Assembly: GCA_027604505.1 (NCBI GenBank)
Contig: JADIIX010000070.1
Coordinates: 50,228 to 114,227, forward strand
Direction: 5' to 3'
Length of the DNA stretch: 64,000 nucleotides
From: Gonapodya sp. JEL0774
Taxonomy: Eukaryota > Monoblepharomycota > Monoblepharidomycetes > Monoblepharidales > Gonapodyaceae
The notes below the pieces were generated by a model, which searched no databases, was not told where the DNA came from, and saw only the letters and a program-made list of their open reading frames with translations. Numbering within the stretch: the first letter of the stretch is position 1; each line of letters starts with the position of its first letter. The position numbers were made by a program, and so were the translations under genes. Shown one piece after another: positions 23,783 to 34,113 of this stretch.

Positions 23783-26294
23783 TTACTGAGGCGGAGGAGT
23801 GATCCATGTTGTACCCAGTTTCCATGCCACCCGGACATCCGAGAGAGCGCCGAGAAGCCTGCACGCAGGACGGCTGATTTTCAAAGAGCCCTGGCGGCAG
23901 TCGTTGCACCTATAGTCATTAATAAAAATGAAAGAGTTGGATCAGCAACCAGGCGGATGTCGCATCTCCAACGTTCGACCACTTCAAACTCACGTGTCGA
24001 CAACTTTTGCCGTCACACTCTTCTGATTGTACGAATTGAGCATGACCACATTCGTTCCACAAAACTGGTTGTTTGGCATATCAACGGCGCTCTATTTGAG
24101 ATTCGTGTCCAGGTTGTGCGCCATTTCAGCCGACCGAGAAACCAGCAGGACGTCAGAAACAAAGTGATACGCCAGCGTCGATACAATTCCACATACCAGT
24201 GCAACAACGAGCTCATCAGCAAAAAATGGTATGCCACAAGAGCCGGTGAATGCTGTGCTGCCAGTGGTGAGGTTCTGAGAAAAACCAACAGGGAAAATTT
24301 CGGCACGGCGAGACGCACGTGTTTGTCTCCGACCATAAACGAACCTTTGGGTTACACAGCCCAATACCCGTCCACACTGTGTCGTTCCACAGGTTCCAGA
24401 CGCTCCCTGCTGCAACCGTCGCCATAGCTGGAGGTGCCCCGGTCTGCATTGTTGTCCGCGACATGATGGACGAGGACGGCATTGCCGCGGGAATGGACGA
24501 TGGGGACGATGCTGGACCCCCAGCGAGAGTAGTGGTCTGTGTTGCGCCCATCACAGGCGACATCATCGGCGGTGACGGAACCGGCGCAGCGTAGGACGGC
24601 GCCGGAATGACAGGTGGTGCTGGTGCTGGGGCCTGAACCTGCACGGGAAGGGGTAACACGTTGGGCGGCGCGTCGAGTGGATTCAGCACGCCAGTGGTGG
24701 CGTCCGTCATGGGGATGAGTACAGGAGCGCCAGCGACGGGTGGTGGTGTGGGCATGCCGCCGGTGCCGCCTGTGACGGGGGTGGTGGGTTTGGCGGCAGA
24801 AGTTGATTTGGTCGTGGGAGCAGCGGCGGGGACATTGTTTACGGGAACGGGAGCTGGAGCGGCGGCCGGGCTTGGAACGGGGGCGGGAGCCGGGGCGGGG
24901 ACGGCGGCAGGTACGGGAACAGGTGCAGGTGCAGGTGCTAGGTGCATGAATGGTTGGTGGTTTGTCGAGGAAGGGCGGGCGGACGAGGAAGTGTTTTAGC
25001 AAGTGTTGTTTTTTTGGTTCCATACATTACCAAACGTTTCGTGCACCACGCATAAAGGAGACTTGGGCAAGGGAACTTACCAGCCGTAGGAGTGATTGTT
25101 GCCACTGGTGGTCCAAACGGATTGGGGTAATCCCACCCGACCATCAAATTATTCGCACCATGACCCGTCTTGACATCGTACACCACTCCAGCCGACGTTC
25201 CGGTCAAGTAACCGGGGATGTTGACTGTGGGAGCGAAGCTCGCTGCTGCACCGGCGCCTTTGGCGACGGTGAGGTCGATGCAAAAGACGGAGAATTGGAT
25301 GCCGCGTTGCGGGTTGGCGGTGAAGAGGACGTCGGCGGTGCGGACGCTGGATATTTCGGCGCGGAGTTTGTAGGAGCCCGTGGGGAGGGTGGATGGGAGG
25401 GGGACGGAGAGGATGCCACCGTTGGCGATGAGTTTGACGGAGCACCACTGTAGGAGGATTGTGAAATGAAATTTTGGTTTTAGTTGTTTGTTTGTTGGTT
25501 TGTTTGTTGGTTGGTATGATACAGTCGTTCGTTTCATTCAGTTCGTTGACGAAGTCGATGTGGGGAACACAGGGAGACAGTTTGCGGAGTGTTACAGGTG
25601 TCCAAATGTGCAAAATAAACAAACTCACGCCGTCTGCACTCGTGAAAGTGTTTTCAAAGACTTTGAACCACCCAGCCGCTGTTGGTGCGGTCTGAGGACT
25701 CGCAGTCTGTTGCATGTAAACTTCGCACGTTCCGACATCAGCGGTTGCGAGGATATTGTCGCCAGGTTGCATGTTCCCAAACACCTATAGTCCGAGTGGA
25801 GTGGACGAAGTCATCCAGAGGGCAAAATCGAAGCAGGAGAACATGGACAGGGCAGCGTCAGTGCAAGATTCCCACGTATGCAAGATGGACAGAACTACAC
25901 AAGCTGTGCTCGATTTGATCCATCCCGCCAACAGCATCTCACCAGGTTGATGGTCTCCCCTGCGTTTGCGTTGCACACCTGGGTTCCGGGAGTTGTTGCA
26001 CCCCATCCGCACATCAAATCCTGGGCCGTCAGGTCTTTTATTGGTGAGTTGACGGTGCTTCCAGCAGGAGGAACTGTCGTTCGAACTGATAGAACGGGGT
26101 AGTTTTTTTAAAAAAAGCCTGGTTGGTGCGAGCGGGCGAAAAAAGTTCGCTTCTACGGCAGACTCACCACACTTTGCCATCTGCTGTGTCGGTGTGTTCG
26201 CATAAAACAGCACTGGTCCACCAAGCACTCCTCCCGGCGCCAAAATCAAAGCGACGACAGCAAATAAGAGCTTCCATCCTGCCATGCTGGCCAT
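23783..26294 (-). CDS. Secreted AA9-LPMO-like module without copper ligands, Pro/Ala linker, C-terminal expansin-like DPBB domain
   Basis: Eight exons on the minus strand (26294-26168, 26085-25943, 25784-25629, 25447-25081, 24937-24368, 24252-24197, 24091-23994, 23909-23783) join in phase to 1644 nt, giving 547 residues. Signal peptide about 1-25 (start MASMAGWKLLF). Residues about 26-265 follow the AA9 LPMO layout: 'SPIKDLTAQDLMCG', 'VYMQQ', 'WFKVFENTF', 'LSVPLPSTLPTGSYKLRAEI' and 'FSVFCIDLTV'. The N-terminal His, the second copper His and the axial Tyr are all absent, and the module has only one His, near its end. A Pro/Ala/Thr linker (about 266-450) leads to a double-psi beta-barrel domain: 'GSCGIPFFADELVVAL', 'CGTNVVMLN', 'VTAKVVDTCNDC', 'GSLKISRPACRLLG'. 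Family knowledge: AA9 enzymes cleave cellulose oxidatively; expansin-like DPBB proteins loosen polysaccharides without hydrolysis. Inference: a non-catalytic wall- or substrate-binding protein. The splice into the DPBB domain (24368/24252) has one alternative. Confidence 0.8.
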
Positions 26295-27272
26295 CTCACC
26301 AGTTCTGGCGATCCCGTCAAGTTGTGCGACCGTGGCTCTCCGATGTCCTGCGCTCGCCGCTGCCCCCCTCCAACTCCACCGGGGCTTCATTAGAGCTTCT
26401 CAATCGATTCAGTATCTCAGCTTCTGCGTCCGCGTTCCCCTCAAATCGTCCTGTTGTGATGGGCTGACAACCAGGTCGTTGCGGCTCTTCACCAAAGTTC
26501 GATTGTCCAGGTGCCGCACACAGAGTCGCCTCTGATCTGCGTGGGCTTTCAGGTATCCGGAATTCTGGTGGCGGGGATTCTCAACAAGACAAAGTCGAAT
26601 TAGAAAATTTGAATTTTCTTTCGTAGTTTTCAAATCATGGTTTACTTTGTTACTTTTTGTGTTATCGGTGAAGAGACCGAAGAAAAGCGGAGTGGACACA
26701 ACAACAATGACTCAAAATTCCTTCTGCCATGAAAAAATAACTCGGCATGCTGTTATGCTGTTGTCTGTTGTGGACGAGAGTCGCGCCCAGTTGCTATTTC
26801 TTCTTTTCTTGTCCGCCCTGGTGCGGGTAATGCCCGGTGAGAAAAATCCAAATCAATCTATTCAGGATCCTGGAGGAGCAGCGCCAACCCAGATTGGCAG
26901 AGCGGACTTTACCGCGCATACCCTCGAACGCTTAATCATTCTGTATTTAACATGTAACGATGAATCGGCTGTTCGCCTAGGATACCACCACATCTACATA
27001 CTGCCCACTCACTTTGAACAAAACGACATCGTCTAACATTAGGGAGGATGGATAAATATGGGGTGCATTCAAAAATACCACACCCACAACTCAAATGTCT
27101 GGAGGACTCGAACAAGGATCCATGCGCCTTCCATCGAACCATTACCACCACCACCACCACCACCACCACCACCCAGCAGAACAAACCGCCATATCCTTAG
27201 CTTCTGTTCAGACCGTCATCTCTCCCGGTCCCTATTTCCGTTTTTCGCAATCAACCATCCAGTCTCCATAAA
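26295..27272. other. Intergenic region upstream of the LPMO-like/DPBB gene
   Basis: About 980 bp between the start of the minus-strand LPMO-like gene and the stop of receptor F. A plus-strand ORF at 26647-27036 has no recognisable domain or splice support. The region carries a CAC microsatellite near its right end. Presumed promoter of the LPMO-like gene and 3' UTR of F. Confidence 0.45.
27144..27174 (+). repeat. (ACC)n / (CAC)n microsatellite
   Basis: About ten uninterrupted ACC/CCA triplets in the intergenic region just past the 3' end of receptor F. Confidence 0.9.
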
Positions 27273-30200
27273 TCACCTTTCCTGCGACCCAGACGGAGGC
27301 GGCCCAACAACGTCTGGCGGGGGACCCCGCACCCCGTACTGCGCTCCATACCCCTGCTGCTGGTACACGCCCCCGTAACCCCCCGCACCCGGTGGTCCTC
27401 CGTACGGCACTCCGTACCCGCTTGCAGGCCCCGTCGGGTACATGCCCTGCGGCGGGCCGTATCCTCCAGCGTACACCGACGGATACTGCGCTTGCTGGCC
27501 GCCATAGGCCCCGCCAACCGCGGGATACCCGCTCTGCTGCTGCACCAAGTACGGTGCCACCGATTGTGGGGCCCCGAGAACACCCGAGGGGGATATGCGC
27601 ACGCTCCCCGTGCCCGCCCGGCGCTGCGACAAGATACCGGATTTGACGGCCTCGGAGTTGGATGTGAGCCGTTGCGATACCGTACGTTGTTGATTGTAAC
27701 CAGGCTGGAGGAGAGAGAGGCCGCCCTGGGATGTGTGGCTGGGGAGCGCGAGACAGTCGATGGGGAGGACACCGTACTGTTCGGTGGTAATCTACAACAG
27801 CAAGCATCACACATCAGAATAAATGTTCACACACGCGCGAACAGACAAAAACACTCACATTCGTCCCCACACCCCAACCATCCTGGAACACCGTCTGCAA
27901 CACCACAAATTGACCCTGAGAACCCCGCAGCACATCACCCAGGAGAATCATGCCGGTGAGCATCTCTACATATTTCACCACCTCGAGAACCAAACCACAA
28001 CCACTCACCGGCTCCACCGCAATCTCATCCTCGGCATTCGGTACATGCTGGGCGAGAACCCGAATCGGTGGGCCCCGATACTCCACTGTATCGTCTTGGA
28101 GACGTCCTTGAGGCGTGGCGACTTGTACAAAGAACCACTGGTAGTTTGGTCCCAAATGAAACCCGGATAGCGAGAACGTTTCACAATCAGTTCCGACAAG
28201 ATATGGTCCGACCGGTGCAACAACTCACGTGAGGGCCGGATCCGGACCCTGCGTTTGGTGCCACGGCTCCAACGGCGATTGAAGGCCCTATGCTACCAGG
28301 CAATGTGTTGGTGACGGATGTTGTGGTAGATGGAGATCTTTGAGTTGAATAAATGTCAGCGACCGGTGTTCAGATCACAGGAACGTCGTGACAAAATGTC
28401 AAGTGCTCACCTCACGTTTGATTGCTCAACCACCGTCGTTGCTCTATAGATAAAAGATTGAACAGAGCGTCACACAAATACCAGTGTCGAAGTCGCTCAG
28501 AGATCATATCCAACTCACGACAAGTTCGACGGTGGGGGACCGGTACTCCCAGGCGGCTTGGTTGACGCTGCTTCCGACAATTGCAACGATGGCTGGGGCC
28601 ATGACAGTGACGGGTCCCGCTGCGTGGCTTCTTCCTTGTTTCGGCGGTTACGACGAACGAGGAACACCGCCACTATTATGGCGACGAGCAGAAGAGCTCC
28701 ACCAGCGGCGATTCCGACAATGACTCCGAGGGAGAGTCCAGAAGATCCGCCACTGTTGCGGAATACGGAGAGTATGAATTGAAGTTGTCTCGGTGGCCAA
28801 GAGAACATTGTTCACCACTCACGTCGCCGTCGCATTGTTGCTGCCGTTCTGACCACCGATCGCAGCGGTTGTGGCCGCTGGTGGAGGCGCCGTGGGGGCG
28901 GCAGTCGTAGGGGCCGGACTTGGAGTCCCGGCGGCAGTCGCTGGAGCGGCGGCAGTCGCGCTAGTCGCGGTCGGAGGTGGTGGTGGTGCAGCCCCCGTGG
29001 CCGAAGTTGCACCTGAATCAGTCGATGTAGTTGGTGCTGCAGAGCTGCCCGCACCAAGCACACACGACGATCCTTGCGCGGTGTAGCCGGTTGAGCATTG
29101 ACATGTACCGCCTGACAAGAGGCCACACGAGCCATTTAGTACCTAACCCAACCCCCATATCCTCTTCAAACTTATAGTACCCACTTGTGCAGGTAAGGTA
29201 GCTGGTTCCACTGCATTGCGCACTCACAGTGCATGCGCTACCCAGGTTGAGACCACTGGCAACACACGATGATCCCGACCAAGTGTAACCCGAGGCACAG
29301 TCACATAAGTCTTTAAAACCCGCAAACGCGCGTCAAACAGCGGGGCAAGAGAGAAATGAAGGGAGGGGAACGGTAAGAATGGAGTTTCCCTTCCGCGAGG
29401 ATGCTCAACGAACTTGCAGAGGAACACGCCAAATGCGGCGAGCCAGTACATTGCGAGCTCTGCGTGCACGAGACACCACGACCAAGACCCGTTTGAAGGC
29501 AAGAGCCACTGGAAAGTGTGTAGCCAGAGTAGCATGCTATATGGTGGGAATAAGTCCATTACGGAAAGAAAAGGGCACGTCATCACAATGCGGTCAATTT
29601 GAGGAGCCATAAAACGAAAAAGCGTACCTGACTGGCATTTTCCGTTGGAGCAGATTGCAACTCCATTTTTGGGGTAGGGACTGGATTCATTGCAATAAAT
29701 TCAATAACAGATTTACGACAATCGAGAATCTGACTACTCACCATGCGTTACCGCAGGTACCACATGAGTTGAAGTCGATGAGCAGGCTAATATTGGTAAC
29801 CAAAGGGTGGCAACCATCAGACGATGAAGGAAAATCCAGTCTTCTAACTCAACCCAGATGGCGGCAAATAGAATATATGATATTTTTCCATTTCCCAACA
29901 CGGCTTCAAGCATTCACGTAGGAGCAGGCTGCAGTGACTGTTAGAGGTGAAGCTGCTTCACGCAGCATTCCCACTCTTGTTGCACCAATTTGTCTCCTGC
30001 CCATTTACTAATCGACAAAGACTTTGGAGACTCACTTGGAGCACACATTGGTGCAGATTTGCATGGAGGAGGTATTCGTTGGGCACTTCCCGCTGCATCC
30101 TTGTGCGTCACACTGGAGGGGCGAAGTGCACCAATATGTTCCACAGCAATTGGCACCAGTGGACGGCATATACCCAGTTCCACACGCAGTCAGCTCTTCA

Positions 30201-30463
30201 ATTCCGTTGAAGAGTCGGGGACGAAGTGGGTTCAAGGTGGTGGCGGTGTCCAGAGACCGATCTCTCAGCATCAATTCTTTGCACCGTCACGAGAACCAAT
30301 TGGGCCGTTCACCGATAGTTTTCAGTTCATTAAGCGTTGCATTGTTGTCAGAAAATACGATTCGGACTCTGGACTCACCATTGCGCTTGTATCCTTCACA
30401 GTTCCCCACATTCTGCATCACTGCTACCACTGCTACAGCGCTCCATAGTGACAAGATCTTCAT
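27273..30463 (-). CDS. SH3 receptor-like protein F (Cys-rich/EGF-like ectodomain, Ala/Pro stalk, TM, SH3)
   Basis: The ATG at 30463 gives a signal peptide (MKILSLWSAVAVVAVM). The Cys module lies about 30260-30032 ('PRLFNGIEELTACGTGYMP' to 'CTNVCSK'). A short exon near 29770-29742 reads 'DFNSCGTCGNA'. EGF-like pieces are 'CSNGKCQ' (29655) with 'DCASGYTWSGSSC', and 'GTCQCSTGYTAQGSSC' (about 29110-29060). A long Ala/Pro/Thr stalk follows (29050-28830), then the TM ('LGVIVGIAAGGALLLVAIIV', about 28730-28670) and Arg/Asn-rich juxtamembrane residues. The core starts 'WFFVQVATPQGRLQDDTV' (about 28140). The SH3 has 'HVPNAEDEIAVEP', 'VVLQTVFQDGWGVGTN' and 'YGVLPIDCL'. The tail carries 'SGILSQRRAGTG', then Gly/Tyr/Pro-rich repeats and a proline-rich end including 'YGVRGPPPDV'. 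Tandem with G, same strand. Confidence 0.8.
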
Positions 30464-30765
30464 TGTGCTCGCGTGCACTCTTGGCTGATTGCAGCCAGCA
30501 ATTCACTGGGAGTGTAAAATGCTTTGCCTTCAGATGAATCCTGTTTCGAGGGCTGTGGGGAAGGGGAACAGTACCAGCACCGCCTTTCAAGCAGAGAAGT
30601 ATGTTATCCCACTGGAATTTTACAATGCATTCACATACGCCAAAACAAGACTAGTCAAATAATGAATTCTTTTCAACACACTGGATTATGCAATGTGTGC
30701 TGTTTGTTTTTGGTGCAGCACCTATGACCGTGTGGGTGGCTTGTCCATATCCACTCAAACCTCAT
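30464..30765. other. Intergenic region F/G
   Basis: About 300 bp between the tandem minus-strand receptors G (stop) and F (start). No gene seen; it should include the F promoter. Confidence 0.4.
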
Positions 30766-33501
30766 TTATCGCCTTTGTTGTGAGTATGGTCCCTGCCTAG
30801 TGGTTCCACTGTTGTAGGATGCCGACGGTGGAGGCCCAGAAACATCGTAAGCGTTGCGCTGGGAGAGAATCTGCGACGTGACGCCTAACGTCCGCGACGC
30901 GACGCGCTGCAGTTGCCCAGACGGACCCATGGAAGCGCTATCCGAGAGGCGCAGGCATTCTACCGGAAACACTCCATAGGTTTGCGTGTTCAGCTGGATG
31001 AGTGAAGCAATGAAGAAATTTTCAGCACGACTGCACGATGCAGCGGGATTGTTCTTGAACGCGGCTTTGACTTACATTCGTTCCAATCGCCCATCTGGAA
31101 TTGAAAAGAGAGACGATATTCAGAGTGAATGCCTCGGCGGATTTGGCATTGCAGGCAAAAAAAAAACAAGCCTCACCCGTCTTTGAATACACTCGCAACG
31201 CTGACATAATTACCCTGATTTCGAAAACAAGGCAGAGGTTTAGGACTATGGTTTGAGACCTATTCACCATGCTGACTCACAGGCGACAGGCCCAACTCAT
31301 CTTCTGCCGAAGGGCTGTGTGGAGCGATGACGGGAAGAGGTGGTCCCTGATTCAATAACGAGAACAAAACGACATCATAATGGCGGTCAAATATTGTGTG
31401 GCGCCAAGTGGCAGGAGCCGGCTTTCACATACTTGATAAGGTACAGCGTCCTCGTTCAATTTACCGACGCGCCCTGCCAGAGTTGCAAAGAACCACTGGT
31501 ACAAAAGGTTTCAGAGAAATGTAAAGAGTTAGTCTTGATTTGTCCAAGTACGTAGTGCCATCAAGAACTCACATGCGGCTGTGAGAGCGTCTGCGACCCA
31601 TCTGACACGTCTGTGGCAAAACTGTTGTTCACTGTCATATTCGCACCATTTAAGGCGCCGGACGAGGTGATAGAGCCAGGGCTGTTGCGGAAGAAGGCGA
31701 ACAGGAGGTGATCGGGGGGAAGCCGATTGAAACAAGTAGGAAAGCCAAACAAAATCGAAGCGCTTCGCAACACTCACGCATAGGAACTCTGAGAGTTCCA
31801 GTCGCTGTAAGTTCCGTTATCGAATGTTTCGTGCGGGGAAAGCGATCATGGATCAGATATCGATATGATTGCTTTGACAATTGTTTTCAAAACCCCACCT
31901 GTTCCCTCCCTGCTTTGAGTACTGTCCTTGTGAGCCCAACTGTTGCGACTTTGAGAAGCCCGACTGCTCCTGAACAAAAGACGGCACCATGGAGAACTGC
32001 GACCCGGTCCATGGTCCCGAGGGACCCGAGTTGGGCAGCATCGAGGTTTGGCTGACCGGAGGTGCGGGCGATGATGCTGAGCGGGATTTTTTGTTGTTCG
32101 AGCGGTATATCAGGATGCCAATGATGGCAATGAGGAGAACTGCACCGCCGGCTGCGATGCCGATGCTGTACCGGTTCCAGATGCAGGTCGGCGAACGGAG
32201 GCACATGTTGAAAACTTGTGGAATAGTGCCGCAAAGCATAAACTGCTCAACACTCACATTACACCCATACTCAGTCCTCCACCCTCCGTGGCACTAGATA
32301 TCAACAAACGACAGTACCCGCCGACCCGGTGAGCAATTTTGAAATGACATTCTGGAGGAACGTTGGACCAGCTGAACGCTCACCCTCCAGTTCCAGTCCC
32401 GACGTTGGCCGTATTGGCTCCTGCACTCGGCGTGCCCGTACCTGTTGATGATACCGAGAGGGTTGATGAAACCGTCGGGACTGTGGATTGAACGGCCGCA
32501 GCAGATGTCGGAACCGCGACCGTGGTTGGAGAAGCGCTCGCGCTTGTGAAATCAGCCACCGCGGCAGATGATGAAGAGGTGACCACGGGGTCCACCGCGG
32601 ACGATGTGATGGTGGACGAGGCGACGGTGGCAGCTGCGCTTGAGCTTCCCACCGTAGAGGATACTGTAACGTTGGTGAGAGTGCAAGTGGTGTTCTGCAA
32701 TGTGTAGCCATCGTAGCAACGGATAGCACACACGCCATTCACGCAAACACGAGCACCGTTCGTGGCTGTTGGGCTGTTGGCGATAGGTCATCGAAATCAT
32801 CCGATCGATTCATCAAGCGATCCCTCAGTAGGCCACAACGCACCATTGATTACCACACTGCATGTTCACCATGATTTGAAGTTGTGGAGAAGAGTTGCAT
32901 TTCAGCGTCCTGTGAGCCGCGCCCCAATCAGATTGCAAGCACCCACCACACCACAATCTCCAGGAGAATAGTTGATGCTAGAAGCATAAATGGTGCGTGT
33001 GTAGACGAGAAAGCAATCCATCGGTAACAGGTAGTGACTGGAGAGCGAGAGGACGGAACCCACTCCGTGCAGATGTTGTTGCAGATATTCGGACAGGTCC
33101 CCACGCAAGTCCCGTTTCCACAGGTTGTTCCACCGGGACACCATGAACCAGAAGGGCAGCAGTTAGCCTGCTGGGGGACAATGGATCCGGCGGGGCATAG
33201 CTGGACTTCGGTCACTCCGAGGTACAATCGGCGAGCGAGGCGTGTCCCGGAGGACAAGGAGTCCAGCCCCTCTAGTCGGCCAGTGACAACGTTTTGCGCT
33301 TCATTTTCGGGATTTTGGATTAGGTACAGGCCGATGCAAGTCCACGGAAGGGTACAGATGGGTGTGGGCAATGGCGAAAAGGTGTTGGAACAGTCAGCAC
33401 GCACCTTTCCATCGCACGATCTCAGTTCCAGTGACTTCATTTGCAACCAAAAGTGTCCCAGCGACGATGGCAATCGCCAGAAAACGGTTTCGGGTGGGCA
33501 T
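30766..33501 (-). CDS. SH3 receptor-like protein G (Cys-rich ectodomain, Ser/Thr stalk, TM, SH3)
   Basis: The ATG at 33501 opens 'MPTRNRFLAIAIVAGTLLVA', a signal peptide. The Cys module (about 33240-33050) runs from 'RRLYLGVTEVQLCPAGSIVP' to 'CNNICTE'. Small exons add 'DCGV' and 'CGNQ'. The EGF-like exon (about 32770-32680) contains 'NGVCAIRCYDGYTLQNTTC', and a Ser/Thr/Val stalk extends to about 32400. The TM is 'IGIAAGGAVLLIAIIGILI' (about 32165-32110), followed by basic residues. The core begins 'WFFATLAGRVGKLNEDAV' (about 31493), then 'GPPLPVIAPHSPSAEDELGL' (31345-31290). The 19-nt exon 31076-31094 encodes the 'WAIGTN' turn, and the SH3 ends 'YGVFPVECL'. The tail has 'RVASRTLGVTSQILSQR' and 'YDVSGPPPSAS'. 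All exon joins checked are in phase. Divergent from H. Confidence 0.8.
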
Positions 33502-34113
33502 AATGTCCAGTTCGCGCTGTGTCACTTCAGTGCGGCAGGGCACGATCAGTTCCAGACAACAAGCCTTTCCCCTCAAACCCAAGGGGACACTCATCTCGCA
33601 CGAATCTTCACCAGTTCAACACGATGCATTGAATAAAGGAGGACGAAAAATGACCAACAAAGCTCGCACACATAACCCGAGCAGAGCCGAAATTATTCAA
33701 TGTGTTTGGAACATAGCCAGCAAACGATCGCCAAGAAAAGAGAAATGAATTCTACATAAACGCCGAGTGGCTTCACAGTAAAATGTTGTGCATCACCCTT
33801 TTTGGAAGCAAAAGGTGCATTCACAACAACTGTAATTATAAATTTGTGCCAAGTTGGTGTGGCGAACAAGCCCAAATCGCTCAAACCGTCCAAGAACAAA
33901 CGATGGGTCGAAGGACAGCACGCCGGACGACTGCGATCATTGCGGTTGCAGGTTCGTTCATCAGATGCTCTGGATGCGTCCAATCGGTGGCTTCTGACGA
34001 GTTCTGCTGGTGTTTCGGTCGTGATGACGGGTCGCCATTTGGTTCTTTGGTTCAAACAACCTCGGTGGCTGCCTACTCCCCTCGAACCCATCCGACTCCA
34101 ATTCTCGCTCTAA
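33502..34113. promoter_or_regulatory. Divergent promoter region, receptors G and H
   Basis: About 600 bp between two oppositely oriented receptor genes. Short ORFs overlap here (for example 33802-34113) without domains. The missing first exon of H may lie within it. Confidence 0.35.

Noticed and set aside
24319-24999. Plus-strand Gly/Ala/Val-rich ORFs (24319-24594 and 24661-24999)
   Set aside because: They are exact antisense shadows of the Pro/Ala linker of the LPMO-like/DPBB gene.
23783-26294. Active AA9 lytic polysaccharide monooxygenase
   Set aside because: No N-terminal His after the predicted signal peptide, no second copper His and no axial Tyr; one His in the whole module.
27144-27174. 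Poly-Pro/His coding repeat
   Set aside because: It lies beyond the stop codon of receptor F and in no gene frame, so it is treated as an intergenic microsatellite.
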